A stretch of DNA of 64,000 nucleotides from Pleomorphochaeta sp963678575 (GCA_963678575.2 CAXXHV010000002.1:1302001-1366000), one strand, 5' to 3'; shown: positions 1 through 9,093, counted from the stretch's first letter. The notes: generated from the letters alone by a model not told the origin. Numbers and translations are program-made.

Positions 1-94
1 CAAAATTAACAGCTACTCCCACAGGAATGATTAACAATGCAAGCATTGAAAAATCATCTTTGATAGAAAATTTTACCTTTTCTTTTTTAATCAT
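1..94 (-). CDS. ECF transporter S component, N-terminal part (CD3073-like)
   Basis: Only the first 31 codons lie in the window; the gene continues past position 1. The visible start reads MIKKEKVKFSIKDDFS and then a hydrophobic stretch, LALLIIPVGVAVNF. This resembles the start of energy-coupling-factor transporter substrate-binding (S) components of the CD3073 family, which sit in the membrane and bind a small nutrient for import. Two ATGs are possible (100 and 94). An AGGAGG motif lies 8 bases before the ATG at 94 but only 2 bases before the one at 100, so 94 was chosen. The gene lies 28 bases after the GntR regulator gene and is probably co-transcribed with it. The divergent TudS-like gene at 1077 supports the family call, because CD3072 and CD3073 family genes are neighbours elsewhere. 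The substrate is unknown. Confidence 0.6.
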   Translation of the reverse strand, partial: MIKKEKVKFSIKDDFSMLALLIIPVGVAVNF

Positions 95-122
95 ATTCAT
101 AACCTCCTATATGATAATAATC

Positions 123-893
123 CTAATTTACATCTTTTCTACTCCTATTAATAAACAGTGCATTATCAGTAAACTCTGTATTAAAAAAAGTTTTATTAAC
201 ATAAATTTTATTATTTGTTTTATTAAGAATTATTTGTTGTAATACTAAAATTGGAGTATCTTTTTCAACATTTAATTTCTCTTGATAGAATTTTGTAGCT
301 TTCTCAGTAGTAATATTACAAAAGGATGAATAACCTAAATCTTCATAGGCTTGAATAAATTCTTTGATTGAGTATTTATGAAAATCAATTACTTGAGAAA
401 TTGATGTAGGTATAAAATCTTCAACATAAGCAAATATATTATCTGGTTTTGTTTTATTAATTATAGTTCTAGAAACAAAATACATTGTTGAACTATCACT
501 ATTTAATTCTTTAGCAACAATCTTACTTATATCTTCAATAGTTAATTTTATATCATCAACAACAATATCATAACCCATTTTTAAATAAGTATTTAGAATT
601 GTATCATACGAATCAATTTGCAATAATCCAAGATAAGGGGTATTTGCAACAAATGTACCTGCACCCTTTTTCTTATAAATAATCTTATCTTCATGTAAAA
701 CTTGAAGAGCTTGCCTTATAGTATTTCTTGAAACATTTATTTCTTTTGCTAATTCATTTTCTGGAGGAAGTTTATCCCCTTCTTTCATCTTTTCGATTTT
801 AGCAAACAACTTTTTATAAGCATCAACATATTTTGGTTGAGATTTCCCAAGTTTGTTTATGCTATATTTTAATTCTTCGTCTTCTTTTTTCAT
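123..893 (-). CDS. GntR-family transcriptional regulator with UTRA domain
   Basis: The 256-residue protein has an N-terminal winged helix-turn-helix of the GntR type at about residues 20-85, with the typical LPPENELAKEINVSRNTIRQ segment. A UTRA effector-binding domain fills about residues 100-245. Proteins of this class are cytoplasmic repressors or activators released by a small ligand. The ATG at 893 is preceded by AAGGTG at a normal distance. The gene is followed within 28 bases by the ECF S component and is divergent from the TudS-like gene at 1077, so it probably controls both. The ligand is probably the transported compound or a product of it (inference). Confidence 0.85.
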   Translation of the reverse strand: MKKEDEELKYSINKLGKSQPKYVDAYKKLFAKIEKMKEGDKLPPENELAKEINVSRNTIRQALQVLHEDKIIYKKKGAGTFVANTPYLGLLQIDSYDTILNTYLKMGYDIVVDDIKLTIEDISKIVAKELNSDSSTMYFVSRTIINKTKPDNIFAYVEDFIPTSISQVIDFHKYSIKEFIQAYEDLGYSSFCNITTEKATKFYQEKLNVEKDTPILVLQQIILNKTNNKIYVNKTFFNTEFTDNALFINRSRKDVN

Positions 894-925
894 TAAAACA
901 CCTTATTATTTACTTTATGTTTGAT

Positions 926-954
926 ATGGTACTATCACATGTTCAACTTGTCAA
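926..954 (-). promoter_or_regulatory. Probable promoter of the GntR-ECF unit
   Basis: Read on the minus strand, a perfect -35 box TTGACA (949-954) is followed after 17 bases by TACCAT (926-931), a weak -10 box. It lies 33 bases upstream of the GntR start codon. The weak -10 suggests that activation or low basal expression is possible. Confidence 0.45.
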
Positions 955-970
955 ATAAATTATCAATAAA

Positions 971-1010
971 AAAAGAACAACTTAGTTAAAATATCTAAAG
1001 TTGTTCTTTT
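971..1010. terminator. Hairpin with T-tracts between divergent genes
   Basis: A perfect 13-bp stem, AAAAGAACAACTT (971-983) with AAGTTGTTCTTTT (998-1010), encloses a 14-base loop and is followed by a T-run on both strands. It has the form of a rho-independent terminator. It lies between two divergently transcribed genes, where no 3' end is expected, so it may be an attenuator in the leader of the gene at 1077 or a barrier to readthrough. Confidence 0.6.
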
Positions 1011-1076
1011 TTTTCTTTATAAATTTTAAATTAAGGTGTACTATTAGTATGAGTTAATAAGGAGTCCAATTAAGAA

Positions 1077-1634
1077 ATGAAAAAAATAGTTTTTGTATCA
1101 CACTGTATTTTAAATGTTGCATCTAAAGTTGTTATGTATAATCAAGAAGATATGGATAAAGAAGAAGCTTTACGAAAAGATTTTTTAAATAAAGCTATAA
1201 ATAATGATGTTCAAATTATCCAATTACCTTGTCCTGAATTTACTTTATATGGTGCAAAAAGATGGGGTCATGTTAGTAACCAGTTTGACAATGTATTCTT
1301 TAGAAATCACTGTAGGAAAATATTAGAACCTATTATTGAACAAATTCACGAATATTTAGATAATCCAGCAATGTTTAAACTTTTGGGTATTGTTGGCATT
1401 GATGGAAGTCCAAGTTGTGGTGTTGATTATACTTGTTTTGGTAATTGGTTTGGCTCTTTTGAAGATAGAGAAGATCTAAATGAAACTCTTACATCCTGTA
1501 AATTTGATAAAGGTAATGGCGTCTTTATTGAGGTATTAAAGGATATGCTCAAAGAACACAAAGTTGATGATAAGGTTAAAATTACTGCTTTATTTGCAGA
1601 AGAAAGAGAGAAATGTTTAAACTTGATAAATTAA
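1077..1634 (+). CDS. TudS/DUF523-related putative desulfidase (CD3072-like)
   Basis: The 185-residue protein resembles the DUF523/TudS group, whose characterised member is a [4Fe-4S] enzyme that removes sulfur from thiouracil. Three cysteines sit where cluster ligands are expected: C10 in SHCILN, C52 in LPCPE and C114 in GSPSCG. The protein is longer than simple DUF523 proteins and fits the CD3072 subfamily. An AAGGAG motif precedes the ATG by a normal distance. It is divergent from the GntR regulator and ECF S component. This arrangement suggests import of a sulfur-containing small molecule followed by desulfuration (inference). The actual substrate cannot be read from the sequence. Confidence 0.75.
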   Translation: MKKIVFVSHCILNVASKVVMYNQEDMDKEEALRKDFLNKAINNDVQIIQLPCPEFTLYGAKRWGHVSNQFDNVFFRNHCRKILEPIIEQIHEYLDNPAMFKLLGIVGIDGSPSCGVDYTCFGNWFGSFEDREDLNETLTSCKFDKGNGVFIEVLKDMLKEHKVDDKVKITALFAEEREKCLNLIN

Positions 1635-1701
1635 ATAAACATTAATAATTATTAACCAGTAGTTTCTAAAACAAATAATTATTGAGAATTAAGAATGCTT
1701 G

Positions 1702-1804
1702 TTATGTTATAGAATCTCTAGGTGTGATATTTGTACTAACACAACTGCTCATTAACAATGCAATAATACCTATTAAAACTAAAATATTTTTCTTAATATT
1801 TCAT
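1702..1804 (-). pseudogene. Remnant of a short lipoprotein gene
   Basis: A GAGGAG motif and ATG at 1804 lead into a reading frame that is broken after three codons. One frame over, the sequence reads KKNILVLIGIIALLMSSC and then VSTNITPRDSIT before a stop. This is a lipoprotein signal peptide with a plausible lipobox (MSSC) and a very short tail. I read it as the decayed start of a lipoprotein gene or a frameshifted small lipoprotein. The rest of 1635-1988 is AT-rich with no gene that I can support. Confidence 0.35.
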
Positions 1805-1988
1805 TCTCCTCAATATGTAGAATAAAATCACTCTATTAAATATTGAAGCTAGCATAATAATATTATTATGCTATTAATAAATCATTTTTAATCATTACAA
1901 AATAAATTTCTAGTATATTTAATTATTTACAATTATAACATGTCTAGCACTAAAAATATTACTAGACATAAATTATAAAAACAAACAA

Positions 1989-3767
1989 TTAGTCATCAAA
2001 ACCTTTTGGTATCTGTTTAAAGATTGTCTTTATTTTATTCATATCAAATTTTTTTTCTCTAGAATAAAAATAGATACCATTTTTTTCTTGTTCCACATCA
2101 GTTAATTGAGTATAACAATAACCAACTATATGCGGGGTTGTAAGTAAAGCTTTAATTTGAGCTTCTAATCTATTATAAAATTCTTCTTTATTTTTAGGAG
2201 CTTCTCCATATCCCCATGATTTAAGATTTTGATCATTACCAAATCTAGAATCCCCTTGGGTGATAGGATCCCATTTTATTCCACCAAACTCATCTACTAA
2301 ATATGGTTGTCCATCATATTCACTTTCATAAATTGGAAAACATCTAAAGGGTTTACCATCTTTTAAGGCTAATTGTTCTTTAAGTTTCTTTGGATTTTGT
2401 TCATATGTATGGACAGTCCATAAATCAGTTATAAAATGTATATATCCACTAGCATCATTTACAAGTCTTGAAGGATCAATTTCTTTTGCTAAATTATAAG
2501 CATCCCTATGTAATCTTTTATGAGAAAGAAAATCCTTAAATAAAAAAGTTTCATTTAAAGGAGTCCAAGCAATAATACAAGGATGGTTTATATCTCTTTT
2601 TATTATATCGACCCACTCTGATAAATAATTTCTATGAGGAAGAGCTTCATTATTATAATCTAACCCCCAAGATGGCGATTCAGCCCAAACCAAATATCCA
2701 AGTTTGTCAGCATAATAAAAATATTTTTCTTCAAAAACTTTTTGATGAAGTCTAGCTCCATTAAACCCTGCAGCTATTGAAAGTTTTATATCAGCCTCAA
2801 GAGCTTCATCACTTGGAGCACTCCAATTCCCTTCTTCATAAAACCCTTGATCTAAAACTAATCTCTGATATATTTTTTTACCGTTTAAATATACATATCC
2901 ATTATTAATAGAAACAGTTCTAAGCCCGATATAAGATGAAACTTCATCAATTATTACATCATTAGTTTTTACGGTATATTTTAGATTATAAAGAAAAGGA
3001 TCTTTAGTATCCCAAAGTCTAGGGTTATTAATTTTTAAACATATGGGAAACCCGCTCACTGCAGAAACTGTTGTATTTGATACTTCACTTTCTTTTTCAA
3101 TGATTGAGATACTTAAAGTTTGTCCTTCTCTAATTTTATTAAATAAAGGAGTAAATATTAAAGAATTGGAAGTATTATCCCAAATAGTCCTAACACTATT
3201 TAGAGAATATTCATCTACAATCTCAAGCCAAACAGTCTGCCATATTCCAGTAGTTCTTTTATAATAACAAGAATATGAAGAAATAAATGAAGACTGTTTA
3301 CCTGACGGAATAGATCCATCTTGTAAATTAGATAGTACTTTTATAACAAGATCATTTTCTTTATCAATTTTAACAAATTTTGAAATATCTAAACAAAAGG
3401 AAGTACTTCCTCCATCATGAAAATCAACAAACTCTCCATTTATATACATTTCACAATGATAAAATACTGCTCCAAAATGTAAGAGTAACTTTTTATTTTT
3501 AAGCTCTGAAGAAATATTAAATGATCGATGGTAAAACATACAAGATATTATTTCATCTTCATTTACACCAGAAGCTTTTGATTCAGGGGGGAATGGGACT
3601 AAAATTTCTTTATCAAACCCTTTACTGTTTATCTGTTCTTTAAAATCATAATTTTTTAAATAAGCTGGAGGATCTCTCATAATTTTATAGGTCCACAATC
3701 CATTTAAATTGACCCAATTGCTTCTTACAAATTGAGGCCTAGGATAGCCTTTTCTTTCATAATTCAT
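1989..3767 (-). CDS. Glycoside hydrolase family 2 protein (beta-galactosidase/beta-glucuronidase type)
   Basis: The 592-residue enzyme has the GH2 order: a jelly-roll sugar-binding domain (about 20-190, with LNGLWTYK near the start and RTTGIWQTVWLE), an immunoglobulin-like domain (about 190-280) and a TIM barrel to the end. The acid/base glutamate is E406 in TPLNET and the nucleophile is E493 in LVDEFGG, both intact. There is no signal peptide, so it acts in the cytoplasm on imported oligosaccharides. AAGGAG precedes the ATG by six bases. It is the last gene of the run that starts with the YesN-type regulator, 176 bases after the GH127 gene, so it may also have its own promoter. Exact sugar specificity (galactoside, glucuronide, other) cannot be decided. 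Confidence 0.88.
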   Translation of the reverse strand: MNYERKGYPRPQFVRSNWVNLNGLWTYKIMRDPPAYLKNYDFKEQINSKGFDKEILVPFPPESKASGVNEDEIISCMFYHRSFNISSELKNKKLLLHFGAVFYHCEMYINGEFVDFHDGGSTSFCLDISKFVKIDKENDLVIKVLSNLQDGSIPSGKQSSFISSYSCYYKRTTGIWQTVWLEIVDEYSLNSVRTIWDNTSNSLIFTPLFNKIREGQTLSISIIEKESEVSNTTVSAVSGFPICLKINNPRLWDTKDPFLYNLKYTVKTNDVIIDEVSSYIGLRTVSINNGYVYLNGKKIYQRLVLDQGFYEEGNWSAPSDEALEADIKLSIAAGFNGARLHQKVFEEKYFYYADKLGYLVWAESPSWGLDYNNEALPHRNYLSEWVDIIKRDINHPCIIAWTPLNETFLFKDFLSHKRLHRDAYNLAKEIDPSRLVNDASGYIHFITDLWTVHTYEQNPKKLKEQLALKDGKPFRCFPIYESEYDGQPYLVDEFGGIKWDPITQGDSRFGNDQNLKSWGYGEAPKNKEEFYNRLEAQIKALLTTPHIVGYCYTQLTDVEQEKNGIYFYSREKKFDMNKIKTIFKQIPKGFDD

Positions 3768-3943
3768 TGTCTTCTCCTTTTATAACTAAAATCAAATTAT
3801 TTTTTATTGCTTTAAAGAAATAATTATTAAAACATATAGCAAATTAAAAAATAATATTACCATATGTTTATTTTATTAAATGGGTTTTAATTATAGAAAA
3901 TCCCCATTTTTACTAAATTATTTAAAATATTTTTATTGAAAAA

Positions 3944-5821
3944 TTATATTAAAAACCAAGTTTCCATTTCTGATACTTGTCTATTGGCCCAAGCAAAATA
4001 AGGAATTAATGTAAGTGTTATAGGAACTCTTTCATCCTTATATTCTCTATATAAAGTAGTTAAATCAGCTTTTCGAGTTGCTTCAAGTTTTATAATTGGG
4101 ATAATATTATTATCTATTTCAGCTTTCCCAATTTCTATTTTCGTATTTCTTTTAATTTTAATATTACTTAATGAATAATTACTATTATCCAAAGCTTCAG
4201 CACAATATACTAAGGGGCCACGAGTAACAGCTACTCTACCAGCATAATCAACAACTTTTTCATTCGCTTCAATAAACTTTACTTTCATATCAAATAATAA
4301 AACTAATTTATCACTACTTTTCCAGTCATGTTTTATAATTGCATAACCATTTATTACATTAAAATCAATTTTTTCATTGTTAATTTCAATGCTATAATCT
4401 TTGCACCAAGCTGGAATTCTTAATGCTAAACTAAGAGTTTTATTACTATTTATTGAAAATTCAATTCTTCCTTCATATGGGTATAATGTGTTTTGTTTTA
4501 TTTGAACTTCTTCATTATCAATATTTATAACAGCTTCACTATCAATATAATTTTGAACATATATAACATTACGATCTATTGAATAAATATAATTAGAAAG
4601 CGAACCAACAATTCTTAAAAGATTAGGAGGACAGCAAGAACATTCAAACACTTTCACTCTTTCCATAATTGGTAAATGGTCTCTTAATTTTGGTGGTCTA
4701 GAATCATTAAATCGAACCTTTTCAGGGTTAACAGCTAAAGGGTTTTCATAAAAGAACTTATCCCCAGATAATGATATACCACTTAATACCGTATTATATA
4801 AAGCTTGTTCAAAAGTGTCACCATATTTTGAATTGTTATCAATTTTCCACATTCTAGAACAAAAAAGCATTAATGCTATTGATGCACAGGTTTCATTATA
4901 AGCTGTATATGGTGGCAAATCATAATCAAAAGTAAAAGTTTCTCCTTTTGGATTTGACCCAACTCCTCCTGTTATATACATTCTTTTATTAATAATATTT
5001 TCGTATAAATTTAAGCAAACTTGATACAAACTATCATCAGAATTTTCATTAGCTAAATCCGCCATAGCACAATAAAGATATAACGCTCTTACACTATGAC
5101 CTTCTGCTGTAAGGACTTCTCTAACAGGAAGATGTGATTGCATATGTTCTTGATCAGCAAAATCATAAGTTTCATCCCTATCACTAGTTCCTCTTGTATC
5201 AACAAAATATTCAGATAATTTTTTATATCTTTCTTCTTTTGTATATTCATATAATTTAATAAGTGCCAATTCAATTTCTTGATGTCCCGGAGTATCAAAA
5301 GACGCTGAATGGGCTATTCTAAAAGTTTCATCAATTAAATCTACATACTTAATAGCTATTTTTAAAAGTTTATCTTTTTTAGTTGCATCATTATAGGCTA
5401 AAGCAGCTTCCACTAAATGGCCTGCACAATATAATTCATGATGTGTTCTATAAGTAAATCTTTTATTAGGCTCAACTACAGTAAAATAAACATTCAAATA
5501 TCCATCATCAGCTTGAGCCTTTCCCATTAAATCAACTAAATCATCAATCATTTTTTCAACTTTAGCATCTCTTTTTTTTGCTAGAAAATATGCACACCCT
5601 TCTATCCATTTTGTAATATCTGATTCCCAAAATATATGAGGTTTAAAGGGCATTCCCTCTTTCCAATTTTGCTTTAATGCTTCAAAACGACCTGTTTCTT
5701 TAAATCTATCATATATAGCTTCAAGAGTAACATTTTCAACAAGTCTTTGCTTATCAAACCAAAATCCATTTTTTATATCAACGTTTTTATAATCAACGTT
5801 ATTTAATCTATCTTTTATCAT
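3944..5821 (-). CDS. Glycoside hydrolase family 127 protein (beta-L-arabinofuranosidase-like)
   Basis: The 625-residue protein has the GH127 alpha/alpha barrel with DDGYLNVYFT and HHELYCAGHLVEAA, followed by beta domains. In the characterised Bifidobacterium enzyme HypBA1, zinc is held by E338, C340, C417 and C418, and C417 is the nucleophile. Here the equivalents are E310 and C312 in YNETCAS, and C396-C397 in FECSCCPPN. A glutamate 16 residues before E310 (E294, GETFTF) matches the proposed acid/base. All key residues are present. No signal peptide is seen, so action is cytoplasmic. It starts five bases after the end of the MalG-type permease gene. Together with the GH2 enzyme it suggests use of arabinose-containing plant glycans or glycopeptides (inference). 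Confidence 0.88.
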   Translation of the reverse strand: MIKDRLNNVDYKNVDIKNGFWFDKQRLVENVTLEAIYDRFKETGRFEALKQNWKEGMPFKPHIFWESDITKWIEGCAYFLAKKRDAKVEKMIDDLVDLMGKAQADDGYLNVYFTVVEPNKRFTYRTHHELYCAGHLVEAALAYNDATKKDKLLKIAIKYVDLIDETFRIAHSASFDTPGHQEIELALIKLYEYTKEERYKKLSEYFVDTRGTSDRDETYDFADQEHMQSHLPVREVLTAEGHSVRALYLYCAMADLANENSDDSLYQVCLNLYENIINKRMYITGGVGSNPKGETFTFDYDLPPYTAYNETCASIALMLFCSRMWKIDNNSKYGDTFEQALYNTVLSGISLSGDKFFYENPLAVNPEKVRFNDSRPPKLRDHLPIMERVKVFECSCCPPNLLRIVGSLSNYIYSIDRNVIYVQNYIDSEAVINIDNEEVQIKQNTLYPYEGRIEFSINSNKTLSLALRIPAWCKDYSIEINNEKIDFNVINGYAIIKHDWKSSDKLVLLFDMKVKFIEANEKVVDYAGRVAVTRGPLVYCAEALDNSNYSLSNIKIKRNTKIEIGKAEIDNNIIPIIKLEATRKADLTTLYREYKDERVPITLTLIPYFAWANRQVSEMETWFLI

Positions 5822-5825
5822 TTAT

Positions 5826-6665
5826 TTATCCTTTAATTCCAGTTAAAGAAATTCCTTCGATTAAGTATTTTTGTCCAATACTATATATTAAAATACATGG
5901 AGCAATGACTATTGTTGATGCTGCCATTAATAAATTCCATTTAGAGTCATAATCTCCTCTAAATTGTAATAATCCAAGTGCAAGAGTAAAATGAGCTTTA
6001 TCATTTAAATAAATTATTGGACCAAAGAAATCATTCCAGTTATACAAAAAAGAAAACAACCCAACTACAATAATTGCAGATTTAGATAAAGGCATAACAA
6101 TCATTGAATAAATCTGTAATTTGCTAGTTCCATCAATTTCAGCAGCTTCATCTAGTTCATAAGGAATACTTAGAAAAAACTGTCTCATAAGAAAAATATT
6201 ATATGCTCCACCACCCAAAAAAGAGGGTAAAATTAAAGGATAAAACGTATTTACTAAATGTAAATTTTTCCAAATAAGAAATTGAGGTATTAATGTAACA
6301 GTTGCAGGAAGCATCAAGGTTGATAAAATAACTGAAAACCAAAAACTTCTACCTTTCCACTTTAATCTTGAAAAAGAATAAGCAGCTAATGATGAGGTGA
6401 ATATTGTACCAACTAATGAAGCTATAGCAATAATTAAGGTGTTTCTTGTATAAACTGGGAAATCAGAAAAAGTCCAAGCATTTTTATAATTTTCCCAAAG
6501 CATTTTTTTAGGCCAAACAACAAATGGATCTAATACATAAATTGCAGTGTTTTTCATAAAAGATGACCGGACCATCCAAAAAAGTGGAACAATACATAAA
6601 AAAGCAATAAATATTAAAACTATATAAAGAACAAAATCTTTAATATTGAATCTTTTTTTTATCAT
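5826..6665 (-). CDS. ABC sugar transporter permease (MalG type)
   Basis: This inner-membrane permease has about six hydrophobic segments and the cytoplasmic EAA loop, LDEAAEIDGTSK, which docks on the ATPase. It belongs to the CUT1 carbohydrate group. A longer frame starts at 6692, but AGGAGG lies six bases before the ATG at 6665 and that ATG overlaps the stop of the upstream permease as ATGA. The start at 6665 (MIKKRFNIKD) is therefore preferred. It follows the MalF-type permease and precedes the GH127 gene by a few bases. No ATPase gene is nearby. Confidence 0.9.
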   Translation of the reverse strand: MIKKRFNIKDFVLYIVLIFIAFLCIVPLFWMVRSSFMKNTAIYVLDPFVVWPKKMLWENYKNAWTFSDFPVYTRNTLIIAIASLVGTIFTSSLAAYSFSRLKWKGRSFWFSVILSTLMLPATVTLIPQFLIWKNLHLVNTFYPLILPSFLGGGAYNIFLMRQFFLSIPYELDEAAEIDGTSKLQIYSMIVMPLSKSAIIVVGLFSFLYNWNDFFGPIIYLNDKAHFTLALGLLQFRGDYDSKWNLLMAASTIVIAPCILIYSIGQKYLIEGISLTGIKG

Positions 6666-7552
6666 TCTGTTCCTCCTGCATAATAAACCCACTTCTTTGA
6701 AGTTTTAAATACAATTCCAGTTAAAAGTAAAACAACCAAGAATAATATCCAGGCCATAGCAGAAGCCAATCCCATATCCATATATTTAAAAGCTTGTCTC
6801 CATAGCTCATATACATAGAATAATGAAGAATTATTGGGTCCTCCCTCTGTTATAATGTAAGCTTGCCCAAATACTTGTATTGCACCAATAATCCCCATAA
6901 CAAGATTAAAAAATAAAGTTGAACTAATCATGGGCAAAGTAACATTCCAAAATTTATGCCAACTATTTCCTCCATCAATATCTATAGCTTCATAATAAAT
7001 TTTTGGTATATTTTGTAATCCTGCTAAAAAAATAACTTGTGTTGGTCCTGTTGCCCAAATTCCCATAAATACTATTGAAGGAATAACACTTGCTTTCCCC
7101 CAGAAAAAATTGCTAGGTGGAAGATGCAAAAATTCTAAAATAATATTAAATAATCCAAAATTAGGATTCATTAATAATATCCAAACAAAACTTGAAGCTA
7201 CTGCAGGTAAAATACTTGGAAGATAAAAAATAGCTCTAAAAGCTGTTCTTCCTCTTATATTTCTATTCAACATTATTGCAATAATAAAAGAAAATATTAG
7301 ATTCGCTGGAACAGCTAAAACAGTATAAATACTAGTAGCTTTAACGGCAGGCCAAAAAGTACCAGCAGAACCATTAAATAAATTTACAAAGTTTTGAAAT
7401 CCAATAAATTTGGGAGTATCTATTATACTATATTCACAAAGGCTATAATATCCACTGAGAATCATTGGTACAAAATTAAATACTATAAAACCAATAATAG
7501 CTGGTAATGCAAAACTAACCCCGATAATATTTTTTCTATTCATCTTAGTCAT
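6662..7552 (-). CDS. ABC sugar transporter permease (MalF type)
   Basis: This inner-membrane subunit of a CUT1 sugar importer has six predicted membrane segments and the EAA loop YYEAIDIDGGNSWHKFWNV. The frame is open to 7585, but AAAGGATG precedes the ATG at 7552 (MTKMNRKNII), which is the likely start. It lies after the sugar-binding protein gene, separated by a strong hairpin, and overlaps the next permease by four bases. The substrate is probably an oligosaccharide hydrolysed by the downstream GH127 and GH2 enzymes. Confidence 0.9.
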   Translation of the reverse strand: MTKMNRKNIIGVSFALPAIIGFIVFNFVPMILSGYYSLCEYSIIDTPKFIGFQNFVNLFNGSAGTFWPAVKATSIYTVLAVPANLIFSFIIAIMLNRNIRGRTAFRAIFYLPSILPAVASSFVWILLMNPNFGLFNIILEFLHLPPSNFFWGKASVIPSIVFMGIWATGPTQVIFLAGLQNIPKIYYEAIDIDGGNSWHKFWNVTLPMISSTLFFNLVMGIIGAIQVFGQAYIITEGGPNNSSLFYVYELWRQAFKYMDMGLASAMAWILFLVVLLLTGIVFKTSKKWVYYAGGTE

Positions 7553-7572
7553 AAAACATCCTTTAAAATAAG

Positions 7573-7600
7573 AATTGCCTCTCAAATAATAGAGGCAATT
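7573..7600 (-). terminator. Intercistronic hairpin after the sugar-binding protein gene
   Basis: A perfect 10-bp stem, AATTGCCTCT (7573-7582) with AGAGGCAATT (7591-7600), lies between the stop of the binding-protein gene and the start of the permease genes. Only a weak T-rich stretch follows on the minus strand. Such hairpins commonly reduce permease expression relative to the abundant binding protein, or stabilise the upstream mRNA. Confidence 0.65.
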
Positions 7601-7616
7601 GTTTTAACCTTATTTT

Positions 7617-8987
7617 TTATTCAGCACCGTAGAAGCCTTGTACTTCACTATTAGCTTTTTCTCTAATAGATCCAATTGCTTGTGCTGCAGTTTTTTCACC
7701 AGACCAAAGATCATCTAATGCTGGAGAAATGATGTCATTTATTTTACTAAAATTCTTTACATAAACCGTTACAGGAGTTTTTGCTGTATTAGTTACCATA
7801 GGTTTTACTATTGTTTCATAATAATTTGATGGATGTTTATCTGTAATAATAGAGTTTATATATTCATCATTATACTCTTTCATATTAGTAGGTAACCATA
7901 ATCCAGATTTAAATAAAGGTTCACAGGCTCCAACTTCAGTTAACATATATTTAACAAATTCAAAGGCTGCGTCCGCTTTTTCTGTATTCATTAAAGATAT
8001 TGCGCCATAAGTTGCTACAGTAGTTGCCCTATCACCCATTTTTGGAAGAGCTGCAACATTATAATTTATTTCATCAGCCATCAATGATGCGTTTGACCAT
8101 TGTCCATCAAAGCACATAGCAACCTTATTTGTAGCTATAGCTTCTGATAATCCAGGCATAGTTTCACTGGCTATTGGAGATGGTGCTACGTGATAAACAT
8201 AAATTAAATCAGATAATTTTTGTAATACATCAAGACCTTCTTTTGTACCATAACCAATAGAAGTTCCATCATCAGTTAAATAACCCATTCCTTCACTATA
8301 TAAAAATGGCATGAACATTGCCCACCATTTGGAGAAATTAACTCCATAACAAACAATTTTTTCACTATCAAAATTTGCACTTAAAGCATTATTACCATTC
8401 TTATCAATAGTTAATTGTTGTGCAACATTTACAAAAGTATCCCAATCCCATGCATCATCATAGCTTGCAGGAGGTTCAGAAACACCATATTTTTTAAAGA
8501 TTTCTGGATTATAAAACATACAAATATTTTCTGAACCAATACCATAACCTGCCATATATTCTTTTGATAAATTATACTCGAATTGTTCACCAATACATTC
8601 TTTATCAAAAGTAGCATCTTTATTTATATAATCATTAATATTTAAAATTATACCTTTTTCTGCTAAGGGGAATAATAAAGTATCACTATTCATCATGCAG
8701 ATTTCTGGAACATCATTACCTGCAATCATTGTTGTAATCTTTGTATCATATTCATCTGGAATATTCATAATAGTAACATGAACATCAGTATGAGTTTCAT
8801 TGAATTTTTCAGCTATTTGTTCATAAACTTTTAAAGTATCACCACCATCCCATTCAGTAAATCTAATCTCTACAGGCTTCTTTTCCGCAGTACTAGTAGT
8901 TGTTTGCTCACTCCTTCCATTAGCAAACAACATAGAGCTACTAATTAAACATAAACCAATCAAAGCAATAGTTATTTTTTTTATCAT
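7617..8987 (-). CDS. ABC sugar-binding protein (family 1 solute-binding protein)
   Basis: The 456-residue protein begins with a signal peptide of about 22 residues ending in SSMLFANG, and the mature part starts with a polar linker (RSEQTTTSTAEKK). There is no lipobox cysteine, so cleavage by signal peptidase I after FA is likely. The body has the family 1 extracellular binding-protein pattern (VEIRFTEWDGGDTLKVYEQI, then NDVPEICMMNSD). It delivers a sugar to the two permeases downstream. AAGGAGG precedes the ATG by a short normal spacing. Its gene follows the sensor kinase gene after a gap containing repeated AATTGTACAA sites. Confidence 0.92.
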   Translation of the reverse strand: MIKKITIALIGLCLISSSMLFANGRSEQTTTSTAEKKPVEIRFTEWDGGDTLKVYEQIAEKFNETHTDVHVTIMNIPDEYDTKITTMIAGNDVPEICMMNSDTLLFPLAEKGIILNINDYINKDATFDKECIGEQFEYNLSKEYMAGYGIGSENICMFYNPEIFKKYGVSEPPASYDDAWDWDTFVNVAQQLTIDKNGNNALSANFDSEKIVCYGVNFSKWWAMFMPFLYSEGMGYLTDDGTSIGYGTKEGLDVLQKLSDLIYVYHVAPSPIASETMPGLSEAIATNKVAMCFDGQWSNASLMADEINYNVAALPKMGDRATTVATYGAISLMNTEKADAAFEFVKYMLTEVGACEPLFKSGLWLPTNMKEYNDEYINSIITDKHPSNYYETIVKPMVTNTAKTPVTVYVKNFSKINDIISPALDDLWSGEKTAAQAIGSIREKANSEVQGFYGAE

Positions 8988-9050
8988 TTAATCCTCCTTG
9001 ATAAAATTAATTCTTAATAACTTTATCTTAAAGAGCAAAAGAAAAATCAC

Positions 9051-9080
9051 AATTGTACAATTCTATAATAATTGTACAAA
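9051..9080 (-). promoter_or_regulatory. Direct repeats AATTGTACAA upstream of the sugar transporter
   Basis: AATTGTACAA occurs at 9051-9060 and again at 9070-9079, 19 bases apart. The first copy extends to the 12-bp palindrome AATTGTACAATT. Downstream on the minus strand, TTGTGA and, 16 bases on, TAAGAT form a weak promoter before the binding-protein gene. Direct repeats about two helical turns apart next to a weak promoter fit activation by an AraC-type response regulator such as the one at 10907-12505 (inference). Confidence 0.45.
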
Positions 9081-9093
9081 TCCATGATTTTAA

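Noticed and set aside
27..242. Plus-strand frame of 71 codons at the left edge
   Set aside because: It is antisense to the start of the ECF S component and the end of the GntR gene, has low-complexity composition and no ribosome site.
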